From NCBI GenBank assembly GCA_022720335.1, contig JAIHVJ010000070.1:1-14399 (forward strand): 14,399 nucleotides of DNA. The letters are read 5' to 3'. Positions 1-5,718 of the stretch are shown in pieces. Both the position numbers and the translations under genes were made by a program. Positions within the stretch are counted from its first letter, which is position 1, and every line of letters begins with the position of its first letter. The DNA comes from Collinsella sp. (GTDB taxonomy: Bacteria > Actinomycetota > Coriobacteriia > Coriobacteriales > Coriobacteriaceae). Below the pieces are notes generated by a model that saw nothing but the letters and a program-made list of their open reading frames with translations, did no database searches and was not told where the DNA came from.

Positions 1-19
1 GAGGGAGAGGACCTTCCCC

Positions 20-514
20 ATGTTCAGTAACCTGCGCATTGGCCACGGCTACGACGTCCACCGTTTGGTGGAGGGGCGTCGATGTATCATCGGCGGGGTC
101 GACATTCCCTACGAGCGCGGCCTGCTGGGCCACTCGGATGCCGATGTGCTCGCGCACGCCTTGGCCGACGCCATTCTGGGCGCCTGCCGCGGGGGAGACA
201 TCGGCAAGCTATTCCCCGACACCGATCCCGCCTACGAGGGTGCCGATTCGATGGTGCTGCTCGCTCGCGTGATGGACTATGCGCGCGAGCTGGGCTTTGA
301 GTTTGTCGATGCCGATTGCACCATTGCCTGTCAGCAACCCAAGATCACTCCGCACCGCGATGCCATGCGCGCCAACCTTGCCCATGCCCTGGGCGTTGAC
401 GTCGAAAACGTGGGCGTTGCCGCCACCACGACCGAAAAGCTCGGTTGGGAAGGCCAAGGCGAGGGAATCGGCGCTTGGGCCGTCTGCCTGCTACAGAAAA
501 CCGTTAAGGAGTAA
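20..514 (+). CDS. ispF: 2-C-methyl-D-erythritol 2,4-cyclodiphosphate synthase IspF
   Basis: This cytosolic enzyme of the non-mevalonate (MEP) isoprenoid pathway cyclises CDP-methylerythritol 2-phosphate to methylerythritol cyclodiphosphate with release of CMP. The protein has 164 residues, the usual length for a stand-alone IspF. The N-terminal GHGYDVH gives metal ligands D12 and H14, and H46 in the stretch after HSDADV is the third, matching D8, H10 and H42 of E. coli. The C-terminal block ATTTEKLGWEGQGEGIGA is the family signature that shapes the CDP pocket. The ATG is preceded by a purine-rich GAGAGG. The 19 bases upstream do not show what the previous gene is, so an ispD or ispDF arrangement cannot be judged. 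It is followed three bases later by cysS, whose ribosome binding site lies inside the ispF 3' end, so the two are probably one operon. Confidence 0.97.
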   Translation: MFSNLRIGHGYDVHRLVEGRRCIIGGVDIPYERGLLGHSDADVLAHALADAILGACRGGDIGKLFPDTDPAYEGADSMVLLARVMDYARELGFEFVDADCTIACQQPKITPHRDAMRANLAHALGVDVENVGVAATTTEKLGWEGQGEGIGAWAVCLLQKTVKE

Positions 515-517
515 CGA

Positions 518-1984
518 ATGCGCATCTACAACAGCGCTACCCATAAAAAGGAAGAGTTCCAGCCCATCGAGTCCGGCAAGGTCCGCATGTACGTGTGCGG
601 CCCCACGGTCTACGACAACATCCACATCGGCAATGCCCGCACGTTCATCAGCTTTGACGTGATTCGTCGCTGGCTCATCGCGAGCGGCTACGAGGTCACG
701 TTTGCCCAGAACCTTACCGATGTCGATGACAAGATCATCAAGCGCGCCAACGAGCAGGGCCGTACGGCTGCCGAAGTCGCGACGGAGTTCTCCGATAAGT
801 TCATCGGCGTCATGCGCGCCGCCAACGTGCTCGATCCCGATGTGCGCCCCCGCGCCACCAAGGAGATCGGCCCCATGATCGCCATGATCAAGACGCTTAT
901 CGAGCAGGGCCACGCTTACGCCGCCGATAACGGCGACGTGTATTTTGCCGTGCGCAGCGATCCCAACTATGGTCAGGTCTCGGGCCGCAACATCGACGAC
1001 CTTATGGTTGGCGCGCGCATCGAGGAGAACGAGGACAAAAACGACCCACTCGACTTTGCCTTGTGGAAGGCCGCTAAGCCCGGCGAGCCCAGCTGGCCGA
1101 GCCCCTGGGGCGAGGGCCGTCCCGGTTGGCACACCGAGTGCGCCGCCATGGTGCATCGCTACCTGGGCACTCCGATCGACATCCACGGCGGCGGCTCCGA
1201 CCTTGCCTTCCCGCATCACGAGAACGAGTGCGCCCAGGCCACCTGCGCCTGGCACCAGGGCTTCTCCAACACTTGGATGCACACGGGCATGCTGCTGGTA
1301 GACGGCGAGAAGATGTCCAAGTCGCTCGGCAACTTCTTTACGCTGGCCGAGGTCCTCGAGCAGCACTCCGCTGCCGCCCTGCGCCTTCTGATGCTGCAGA
1401 CGAGCTATCGCTCGCCGCTCGATTTTTCTTGGGAGCGCCTGGAGGGTGCCGAGAATTCGCTCACGCGTATCGCCGGTACGGTCGAGAACCTGCGCTGGGC
1501 CGCGAACCATGCGACGGCCGATGCCGATGAGGCAGCATCTGAGGCGTTTGCCGCCAAGGCCGCCGAGACCCGTGCCACCTTTAAGGAGTGCATGGACGAC
1601 GACTTTAACACCGCTGGTGCCATGGGTGCCGTCTTTGGCTTTGTGACCGAGTGCAACCAGTACCTGGAGCAGGCGGGCGACGCTGCCGACAAGGCCGCCG
1701 CGCTTGCCGCCGCCGACACGCTGGCCGAGCTGCTCGATACGCTTGGCGTTGAGCTCCCCGAGCCCAAGGTCGAGCTGCCGCTGGGCCTGCTGGGCGTTGC
1801 CGCCGGTTTGGTCGCCTATACGGGCGACGACGTGGACGAGGCCGCTGCCAAGATTCTCGAGGCCCGCGCCGAAGCCCGCGCCGCCAAGAACTGGGATCTG
1901 GCCGACGCCATCCGCGACCAGCTCAAGGACCTGGGCCTCACCATTGAGGATACTGCCGCCGGCACCCGTATCAAATCTCTCTAA
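518..1984 (+). CDS. cysS: cysteine--tRNA ligase CysS
   Basis: This class I aminoacyl-tRNA synthetase charges tRNA-Cys with cysteine in the cytosol. It has 488 residues, close to the 461 of the E. coli enzyme. The ATP-binding HIGH motif reads HIGN (residues 36-39) and the KMSKS loop is at 265-269. The zinc site is represented by C27 in the YVCGPTVYDN block, the cysteine of GWHTECAAM, and His and Glu of FPHHENECA. The C-terminal part carries the DALR-type helical domain and ends in the family-typical basic anticodon-binding tail. The start is fixed by AAGGAG at 506-511, seven bases upstream and overlapping the end of ispF, which implies translational coupling. In Bacillus the next gene is mrnC and then rlmB; here the gene is followed by two large hairpins and then rlmB. 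Confidence 0.98.
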   Translation: MRIYNSATHKKEEFQPIESGKVRMYVCGPTVYDNIHIGNARTFISFDVIRRWLIASGYEVTFAQNLTDVDDKIIKRANEQGRTAAEVATEFSDKFIGVMRAANVLDPDVRPRATKEIGPMIAMIKTLIEQGHAYAADNGDVYFAVRSDPNYGQVSGRNIDDLMVGARIEENEDKNDPLDFALWKAAKPGEPSWPSPWGEGRPGWHTECAAMVHRYLGTPIDIHGGGSDLAFPHHENECAQATCAWHQGFSNTWMHTGMLLVDGEKMSKSLGNFFTLAEVLEQHSAAALRLLMLQTSYRSPLDFSWERLEGAENSLTRIAGTVENLRWAANHATADADEAASEAFAAKAAETRATFKECMDDDFNTAGAMGAVFGFVTECNQYLEQAGDAADKAAALAAADTLAELLDTLGVELPEPKVELPLGLLGVAAGLVAYTGDDVDEAAAKILEARAEARAAKNWDLADAIRDQLKDLGLTIEDTAAGTRIKSL

Positions 1985-1990
1985 TCCCCG

Positions 1991-2092
1991 CGGGTTTCCC
2001 AAGCACCCGACCTTGCCGTTCAAACCGTCGCTCGCGTACCCAAGTACGTGTCGCTCCTCTTTCACGGTAATCTCGGGCACTTGGAAAACCCG
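1991..2092. repeat. giant imperfect hairpin, copy A of a twin element
   Basis: Starting six bases after the cysS stop, this roughly 100-nt stretch folds on itself. The outer stem is 1991-2003 with 2080-2092 (12 of 13 pairs). Next come 2006-2010 with 2073-2077, a CC/TC mismatch, and 2013-2019 with 2064-2070 including one G-T pair. A large internal loop follows, then a tip stem 2033-2039/2044-2050 closed by the loop CCAA. Copy B next door has the same plan with different stem bases but shared unpaired bases. In the minus frame copy A is open and copy B contains a stop, so it is unlikely to be coding. It may be a structured RNA, an intergenic palindromic repeat or a transcription-stop region. 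No U-run follows it. Confidence 0.75.
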
Positions 2093-2093
2093 T

Positions 2094-2198
2094 ACCGACC
2101 GCCCGAGCCACGGCACCTTGCCTTTCAATCGTCGGGCATGACCTCAAGGTCTATGCCCTCCTCTTTCAAGGCAATCTGCCGCACCTCGGGCGGTCGGT
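2094..2198. repeat. giant imperfect hairpin, copy B of a twin element
   Basis: The outer stem is perfect over 13 pairs: CCGACCGCCCGAG at 2095-2107 pairs with CTCGGGCGGTCGG at 2185-2197, plus A2094-T2198. Inside it, CGGCA 2111-2115 pairs with TGCCG 2177-2181. The same CC/TC mismatch as in copy A follows, then TTGCCTT 2118-2124 with AAGGCAA 2168-2174. The tip stem is GGGCATGACC 2134-2143 with 2148-2158 (one bulged T) around the loop TCAA. Bases shared with copy A cluster in the loops: ACCTTGCC-TTCAA on the left arm and CTCCTCTTTCA on the right arm. It ends 41 bases before the rlmB start codon. Confidence 0.78.
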
Positions 2199-2239
2199 CT
2201 ATTTGTTTCGTTTGATAGTTGTATTTAGGAGGTCGCTTT

Positions 2240-3160
2240 ATGGCCGACAATCGCAAGCGTGCGCCTCGTGGCGGCAAGCAGGCTGCTTCTGGCTCGCGTC
2301 CGATTCGCCGCAACGACCGCGCTGCCACTTCCAAGGGCCAGCGCGAGCGCTCCCAAGCCCAGGCTGCGCGTCCGCAGCGAGATCGCAACCGCGACAACGT
2401 TCAGGTCCCCAAGGGCGAGTTTATCGAAGGTCGCCGTGCTGCCGCCGAGGCGCTACGCACTGGTTTTCCCATCAAGTGCGCGCTCATTGCCGAGGGCGGG
2501 GAGCGCGATACCGCCCTGTCTCGTCTGGTCGATGACCTCAACGCTGCGGGCGTCCGCATTAAGTATGTGCCGCGCGCGCAGCTCGATGCGCTGTCGAGCC
2601 ATGGCGCTCACCAGGGCATTGCGCTCGAGGTGGGCAACTTCCCCTATGCCGATGTTGCCGATGTCCTCGATCGCGCGGGTGACGGACCGGCGCTCGTCAT
2701 CGTGCTCGACCACGTGACCGACGACGGCAACTTTGGCGCCATCGTGCGCTCCGCCGAGGTTGTGGGCGCGGCCGGTGTCATCATCGCCAATAAGCGTGCC
2801 GCTGGCGTAACCGTGGGCAGCTACAAGACTTCTGCCGGCGCCGTCATGCACCTGCCCATCGCGCAGGTTCCCAATATCGCCCGTGCGCTCGATGACCTCA
2901 AGGCCGCCGGCTTTTGGGTGGGCGGCGCCTCCGAGCACGCCGAAGGCAGTTGCTGGGATGCTCCCTTCGAGGGTCGCGTTGCGCTCGTCATGGGTTCCGA
3001 GGGCGACGGCATCTCGCGTCTTGTGCTCGAGAAATGCGACTTTTTGACTAAGCTTCCCCAGCGCGGCATGACCGAGAGCCTCAATGTTGCCCAGGCGACC
3101 ACGGCGCTATGCTTTGAGTGGCTGCGTCGCAACGCCGGCGAGCTCATGGGGGAGGAGTAG
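2240..3160 (+). CDS. rlmB: 23S rRNA 2'-O-methyltransferase of the TrmH/SpoU family (RlmB-type)
   Basis: This SAM-dependent SPOUT-class RNA methyltransferase is most like RlmB, which methylates the ribose of G2251 in 23S rRNA. Of 306 residues, about the first 55 form a basic, low-complexity leader rich in R, Q, K and A. The substrate-binding domain begins at FIEGRRAAAEAL (61-72). The catalytic knot carries motif 1 (N164 to R170 in DDGNFGAIVRSAE), motif 2 (VALVMGSEGDGISR, 247-260) and motif 3 (SLNVAQA, 280-286). The ATG at 2240 is chosen because TTAGGAGGT lies seven bases upstream; a TTG at 2219 in the same frame would overlap that site and is rejected. The exact target nucleotide is inferred from family and context. 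The gene sits directly before the Rae1-type RNase, as in Bacillus, with a three-base gap. Confidence 0.93.
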   Translation: MADNRKRAPRGGKQAASGSRPIRRNDRAATSKGQRERSQAQAARPQRDRNRDNVQVPKGEFIEGRRAAAEALRTGFPIKCALIAEGGERDTALSRLVDDLNAAGVRIKYVPRAQLDALSSHGAHQGIALEVGNFPYADVADVLDRAGDGPALVIVLDHVTDDGNFGAIVRSAEVVGAAGVIIANKRAAGVTVGSYKTSAGAVMHLPIAQVPNIARALDDLKAAGFWVGGASEHAEGSCWDAPFEGRVALVMGSEGDGISRLVLEKCDFLTKLPQRGMTESLNVAQATTALCFEWLRRNAGELMGEE

Positions 3161-3163
3161 CGC

Positions 3164-3841
3164 ATGTCCAAGAAGAACCGCGCCAAGTCCAAGGCCAAGC
3201 GCTTTGGCGAGGGCTCGGCCAAGCCGATTGTTTCGGCCGCGACCTATGGCGTGGGCGGCAATGCGTTTGCGCAGGCTATCGCCGACCCGGTCTCGACAGT
3301 GCACTCCAATAAGCCCGAGCTGCTGGTGGTCGACGGCTACAACGTGATTCACTGCACGCCGCGCTACGAAAAGCTCATCTACGACCATTCCGACGATCCA
3401 TATTCCAGCGACGTCCACGATATGGCGCGCACCGCGCTCATCAACGATGTTGCCGCGTTTGCCCAGGGCCGCTACGAGGCCGTGATCGTGTTCGACGGCG
3501 CGGGAAACATCTCCAGCGAGCGCCCTAATCTGCCTGCCCGCGGCGTGCGCATCGAGTTCTCGCCGACGGGCGTATCGGCCGATACCGTGGTGCAGAAGCT
3601 CTGCATCGAGGCGCGCGAGGAGGGCCGCGCGTGCTCCGTGGTGTCGAGCGACGGCACGATCCAGGCCGTCGTCATGGGCAAGGGCGTCACGCGCATCTCG
3701 AGCCGTATGCTGGTGGACGAGATCAAACAGATCGATAACGACGTGCACGAGGCAGAGGAAGCTCCGCAGATTAAGATGACCCTGGGCAGCCGCCTGAGCC
3801 CCGATGCTCTGGCCAAGCTCAAGGCCCTGCGCGGGAGATAG
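3164..3841 (+). CDS. rae1: NYN/PIN-fold ribonuclease, YacP/Rae1 family
   Basis: This is a NYN-domain protein of the YacP family. In Bacillus subtilis the member Rae1 is a ribosome-associated endoribonuclease that cuts mRNA during translation. The first 45 or so residues are a basic leader (MSKKNRAKSKAKRFGEG). The NYN domain starts at ELLVVDGYNVIH with acidic D57 and N60, continues with AVIVFDG (D111), then SPTGVSADTVVQKL and the SSDGTIQ block, which together form the acidic metal site of the fold. The length of 225 residues exceeds the roughly 170 of Bacillus Rae1 because of the leader. The start overlaps the rlmB end closely, with GGGGGAGGAG just upstream, implying one operon. The family is clear; that it acts as Rae1 here is inferred from sequence and synteny. 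Confidence 0.88.
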   Translation: MSKKNRAKSKAKRFGEGSAKPIVSAATYGVGGNAFAQAIADPVSTVHSNKPELLVVDGYNVIHCTPRYEKLIYDHSDDPYSSDVHDMARTALINDVAAFAQGRYEAVIVFDGAGNISSERPNLPARGVRIEFSPTGVSADTVVQKLCIEAREEGRACSVVSSDGTIQAVVMGKGVTRISSRMLVDEIKQIDNDVHEAEEAPQIKMTLGSRLSPDALAKLKALRGR

Positions 3842-3842
3842 G

Positions 3843-3876
3843 GGAGTTGGCGGGGCAATGCTGCCTCGCTAACTCC
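3843..3876. terminator. 15-bp hairpin between convergent genes
   Basis: Bases 3843-3857 pair with 3862-3876 along the whole arm, with two G-T pairs, around a four-base loop (ATGC). It starts two bases after the Rae1-type gene ends and covers the stop codon of the leftward HTH-kinase gene. A shared terminator for the converging genes is likely, although neither side has a long T-run. Confidence 0.55.
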
Positions 3877-4966
3877 ATTCAGCGATGTCGATCATTCTTT
3901 CGAGGCGCCACGTTAGCGCCTCTTTTAGATATGGCAGCCTTGCCGTGAGCGCGTCGTTTCTGGACAGAATCTGTTTGGCGGGGCTTGAATGAAATTGTGC
4001 GCTGGTAAAACTGTGCTCTCCTGCCCTAAGCTCATCTAGAGATATGTTGCACCAGAGCGATGAGCCCGAATCGAAGATGGGGGCAGGTCTGCTGGCTAGC
4101 GTGTTTACGTTTCGCACAAGGCCAAAGTTACGCCAATGACGGTCATAGTTGGCGATGATGTCGTCGCACACGATCATGCGGTCAAGGGCATCCTTGACGC
4201 CTGTTACCCCGAGCTTCTCGCAGCTTGCTACGTATCGCTCGTAGTCGGTTAGTCTTTCATCTGCGTTTGCGTACTGGTTTACATAGAACGCAGGGACATA
4301 CTCTTCTTCATCAGTTAAGAAGACATCGCATATGCTCAGGGCGGAAGTGCCCGTGCCCTCGAGCGAGTAAGGCACATAATCGCAGGCGTTTAGGATGCGA
4401 CGATGGAGCGCGGTCGCCACCAGCTCGTTATATGGTTCTTGGTTCAGGTGCGCTCCTGCCTTGTGCAGAATTCGACGCCCGCCCTCGCACGTCCAGTACT
4501 TTTGAAGATTGCCGTCCGAGGTGTTGTCGGGCTTTGCGGCAGCTGCCTTGCCCTCTGGGGCGAAGGGCGCGATGGACAGAGAGACGTCGTCAAAAGCATT
4601 ATTGAAGAAGTTAATATCTTCCCACGCGAGACCGGAGTCTTGGGGTCTAATCCAATACTGGTCGGATAAGGAGAGGCCAAGATTTCGCTGTACGAGTTCA
4701 TCGGGAACATCGACTGCGGCTTCTGCAAGCAGGGAGGCTAGCCCAATGCGTGCGAGCGGGATACCGCGGCCGCGCCACCAGATGCGGAAGCGACGAGGCC
4801 GTCCCCCTCTTTTGGTTGCGGAGCGGAGTCGCGCGTCTACGCTGTCTTTGTCGATGAGCCACACGCCAGAAGCCTTGCGGGCGGTCAGCGCGCCGTTCTT
4901 AATGAGCTCCTGCACCCTGCGCGGGCTGATGCCGAGCAGCTCGGCTGCTTCCTTGGTAGTCAACAT
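3869..4966 (-). CDS. helix-turn-helix / HipA-like kinase fusion protein
   Basis: Residues 1-50 form an excisionase/MerR-type DNA-binding domain (LTTKEAAELLGISPRRVQEL, then a GVWLIDKDSV wing). The rest resembles the HipA/CtkA kinase fold. TSDGNLQKYW at 149-158 is the glycine-loop-like block, and K169 with E177 are a probable ATP-contacting pair. The catalytic loop is NYDRHWRN at 273-280 with D275 and N280, and FDSGSS at 297-302 supplies the metal-binding D299. All expected catalytic residues are present in the 365 residues. HipA is a Ser/Thr kinase toxin in Escherichia coli and CtkA a kinase in Helicobacter; the target here is unknown. No separate HipB-like gene is adjacent, so the fused HTH may take that role. 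Low-GC codons and its position between backbone genes suggest transfer. The ATG lies four bases from a 28-bp inverted repeat; the upstream GAAGGG is a weak ribosome binding site. Confidence 0.8.
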   Translation of the reverse strand: MLTTKEAAELLGISPRRVQELIKNGALTARKASGVWLIDKDSVDARLRSATKRGGRPRRFRIWWRGRGIPLARIGLASLLAEAAVDVPDELVQRNLGLSLSDQYWIRPQDSGLAWEDINFFNNAFDDVSLSIAPFAPEGKAAAAKPDNTSDGNLQKYWTCEGGRRILHKAGAHLNQEPYNELVATALHRRILNACDYVPYSLEGTGTSALSICDVFLTDEEEYVPAFYVNQYANADERLTDYERYVASCEKLGVTGVKDALDRMIVCDDIIANYDRHWRNFGLVRNVNTLASRPAPIFDSGSSLWCNISLDELRAGEHSFTSAQFHSSPAKQILSRNDALTARLPYLKEALTWRLERMIDIAEWS

Positions 4967-4970
4967 CGCG

Positions 4971-5042
4971 AAACCCTTCGCCAGAACGAATAGTTTTATA
5001 TAGCCAATTGTAATTAAAACTATTCGTTCTGGCGAATGGTTT
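4971..5042 (-). promoter_or_regulatory. 28-bp inverted repeat, probable autoregulatory operator of the HTH-kinase gene
   Basis: Arms 4971-4998 and 5015-5042 match over 27 of 28 pairs (only C4976/T5037 fails), around a 16-bp AT-rich centre. Each arm contains a smaller palindrome, TTCG-N6-CGAA (TTCGCCAGAACGAA at 4977-4990 and its mirror). The near arm ends four bases before the start codon. On the minus strand the centre reads GGCTATATAAAAC, a possible -10 region. The simplest reading is an operator for the encoded HTH domain. If transcription starts upstream of both arms, the mRNA would also fold over the ribosome binding site. Confidence 0.7.
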
Positions 5043-5090
5043 TAAGATTGAGGGCGCACTGACAGAAATGAACGGGCCTGGTACGCGCTG

Positions 5091-5117
5091 TTGCTGGATT
5101 TTGCATATTTATATAAC
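5091..5117 (+). promoter_or_regulatory. possible promoter for tRNA-Thr(UGU)
   Basis: TTGCTG at 5091-5096 and TATAAC at 5112-5117 lie in an AT-rich patch upstream of the tRNA. The spacer is only 15 bases, shorter than ideal, so this is tentative. The rest of 4967-5189 holds the inverted repeat described above and no gene I can support. Confidence 0.35.
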
Positions 5118-5189
5118 GCCGTGCGGCCTGTTGCGCCCCGTCCGCAATTCCATTATTCTTAACAGGCTTCGCGCGAAAGCGCCAAGTGT

Positions 5190-5264
5190 GCCAGTGTGGC
5201 GCAACGGTAGCGCAACTGATTTGTAATCAGTGGGTTGCAGGTTCGATTCCTGTCACTGGCTCCA
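5190..5264 (+). tRNA. tRNA-Thr (anticodon UGU)
   Basis: The cloverleaf is complete. The acceptor GCCAGTG pairs with CACTGGC, the D stem is GCGC/GCGC, and the anticodon stem ACTGA/TCAGT encloses TTTGTAA with anticodon TGT. The T arm GCAGG-TTCGATT-CCTGT is regular. Discriminator T and an encoded CCA end it. It stands alone, 4.7 kb before the tRNA-Tyr/Thr/Met group. Confidence 0.97.
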
Positions 5265-5299
5265 TGAGAGTTTCGGGCTCTGTTCCTCCAGTTTGTCTA

Positions 5300-5346
5300 A
5301 ATCTGTAACACCAAGACCGATATTTGGCATCTAACTGTTACAGATT
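5300..5346. repeat. 47-bp palindromic element, copy 1
   Basis: AATCTGTAACA at 5300-5310 pairs perfectly with TGTTACAGATT at 5336-5346 across a 25-base centre. In that centre AGA (5314-5316) can pair with TCT (5330-5332). A sister element with identical 10-base ends and an identical centre length lies exactly 80 bp downstream. It starts 35 bases after the tRNA-Thr CCA end. Confidence 0.8.
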
Positions 5347-5379
5347 GAGATGAAACTTAGGGTGTTTTAGGAATATCTT

Positions 5380-5426
5380 GATCTGTAACATGTAGAAGCG
5401 GAATAGGCCTCTTGCTGTTACAGATC
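5380..5426. repeat. 47-bp palindromic element, copy 2
   Basis: GATCTGTAACA at 5380-5390 pairs with TGTTACAGATC at 5416-5426 across a 25-base centre. The outermost pair is G-C where copy 1 has A-T, so pairing is kept while the bases change. The centre matches copy 1 at about 12 of 25 positions and again places AGA opposite TCT (5394-5396 and 5410-5412). Both copies are followed by GAGAY. Confidence 0.8.
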
Positions 5427-5461
5427 GAGACAAGGGCGGGTGCGGACCTGGATGTTCTGCT

Positions 5462-5526
5462 CGAGCGTGGATTTCTGGACACGCGAGCGAAGAAAATCTT
5501 CCGACCGGAGAACGAGCGTGGATAAT
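5462..5526 (+). repeat. two copies of a CGAGCGTGGAT motif (left side of sugar operon)
   Basis: CGAGCGTGGAT occurs at 5462-5472 and 5513-5523. The second lies in CGGAGAACGAGCGTGGATAAT (5506-5526), which closely matches TGGAGAATGAACGTGGATAAT at 9557-9577 on the other side of the PTS/regulator block. The repeats therefore bracket that block. Confidence 0.6.
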
Positions 5527-5583
5527 TAACTTGGATAGGGAGCTAAGGTAAACACCGATTGTCTATCGAAGGCTTTAGAAACG

Positions 5584-5616
5584 ACGACCCCGATTTCATT
5601 GTGGAATCGGGGTCGT
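5584..5616. terminator. 12-bp hairpin downstream of the PTS operon
   Basis: ACGACCCCGATT at 5584-5595 pairs perfectly with AATCGGGGTCGT at 5605-5616 around a nine-base loop. It lies about 100 bases past the stop of the leftward EIIBC gene. Short T-rich stretches follow on both strands, so it could stop transcription in either direction. Confidence 0.6.
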
Positions 5617-5718
5617 TTGTGCCTGAGGAATCCGAATGGATTAATCGAGCTCCTAAGGGACTTCTTGGGTTCTTGCTAATGGTCTGCCGAGGATGTCCCC
5701 AATGCAAGCAGCGGGCAT

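Larger units (their letters stand above)
5265..5718. other. 454-bp gene-free stretch between tRNA-Thr and the PTS operon
   Basis: It contains the two 47-bp palindromes, two copies of CGAGCGTGGAT (5462-5472 and 5513-5523), and the 12-bp hairpin at 5584-5616. A short open frame from 5559 uses a TTG start, runs through the hairpin and has no recognisable protein, so it is not counted as a gene. Confidence 0.7.

Noticed and set aside
491..2128. Long minus-strand open frame (545 codons) opposite ispF/cysS
   Set aside because: It is antisense to a clear cysS with conserved motifs. High GC at third positions creates such frames, and the protein is low-complexity and matches no family.
5240..5264. 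Integrase attachment site at the tRNA-Thr 3' end
   Set aside because: No second copy of the tRNA 3' end was found before 9935, and no integrase gene is present; the HTH-kinase only has an excisionase-like DNA-binding domain.
5300..5426. CRISPR-like repeats
   Set aside because: There are only two units, each an internally symmetric palindrome 80 bp apart, with no cas genes.
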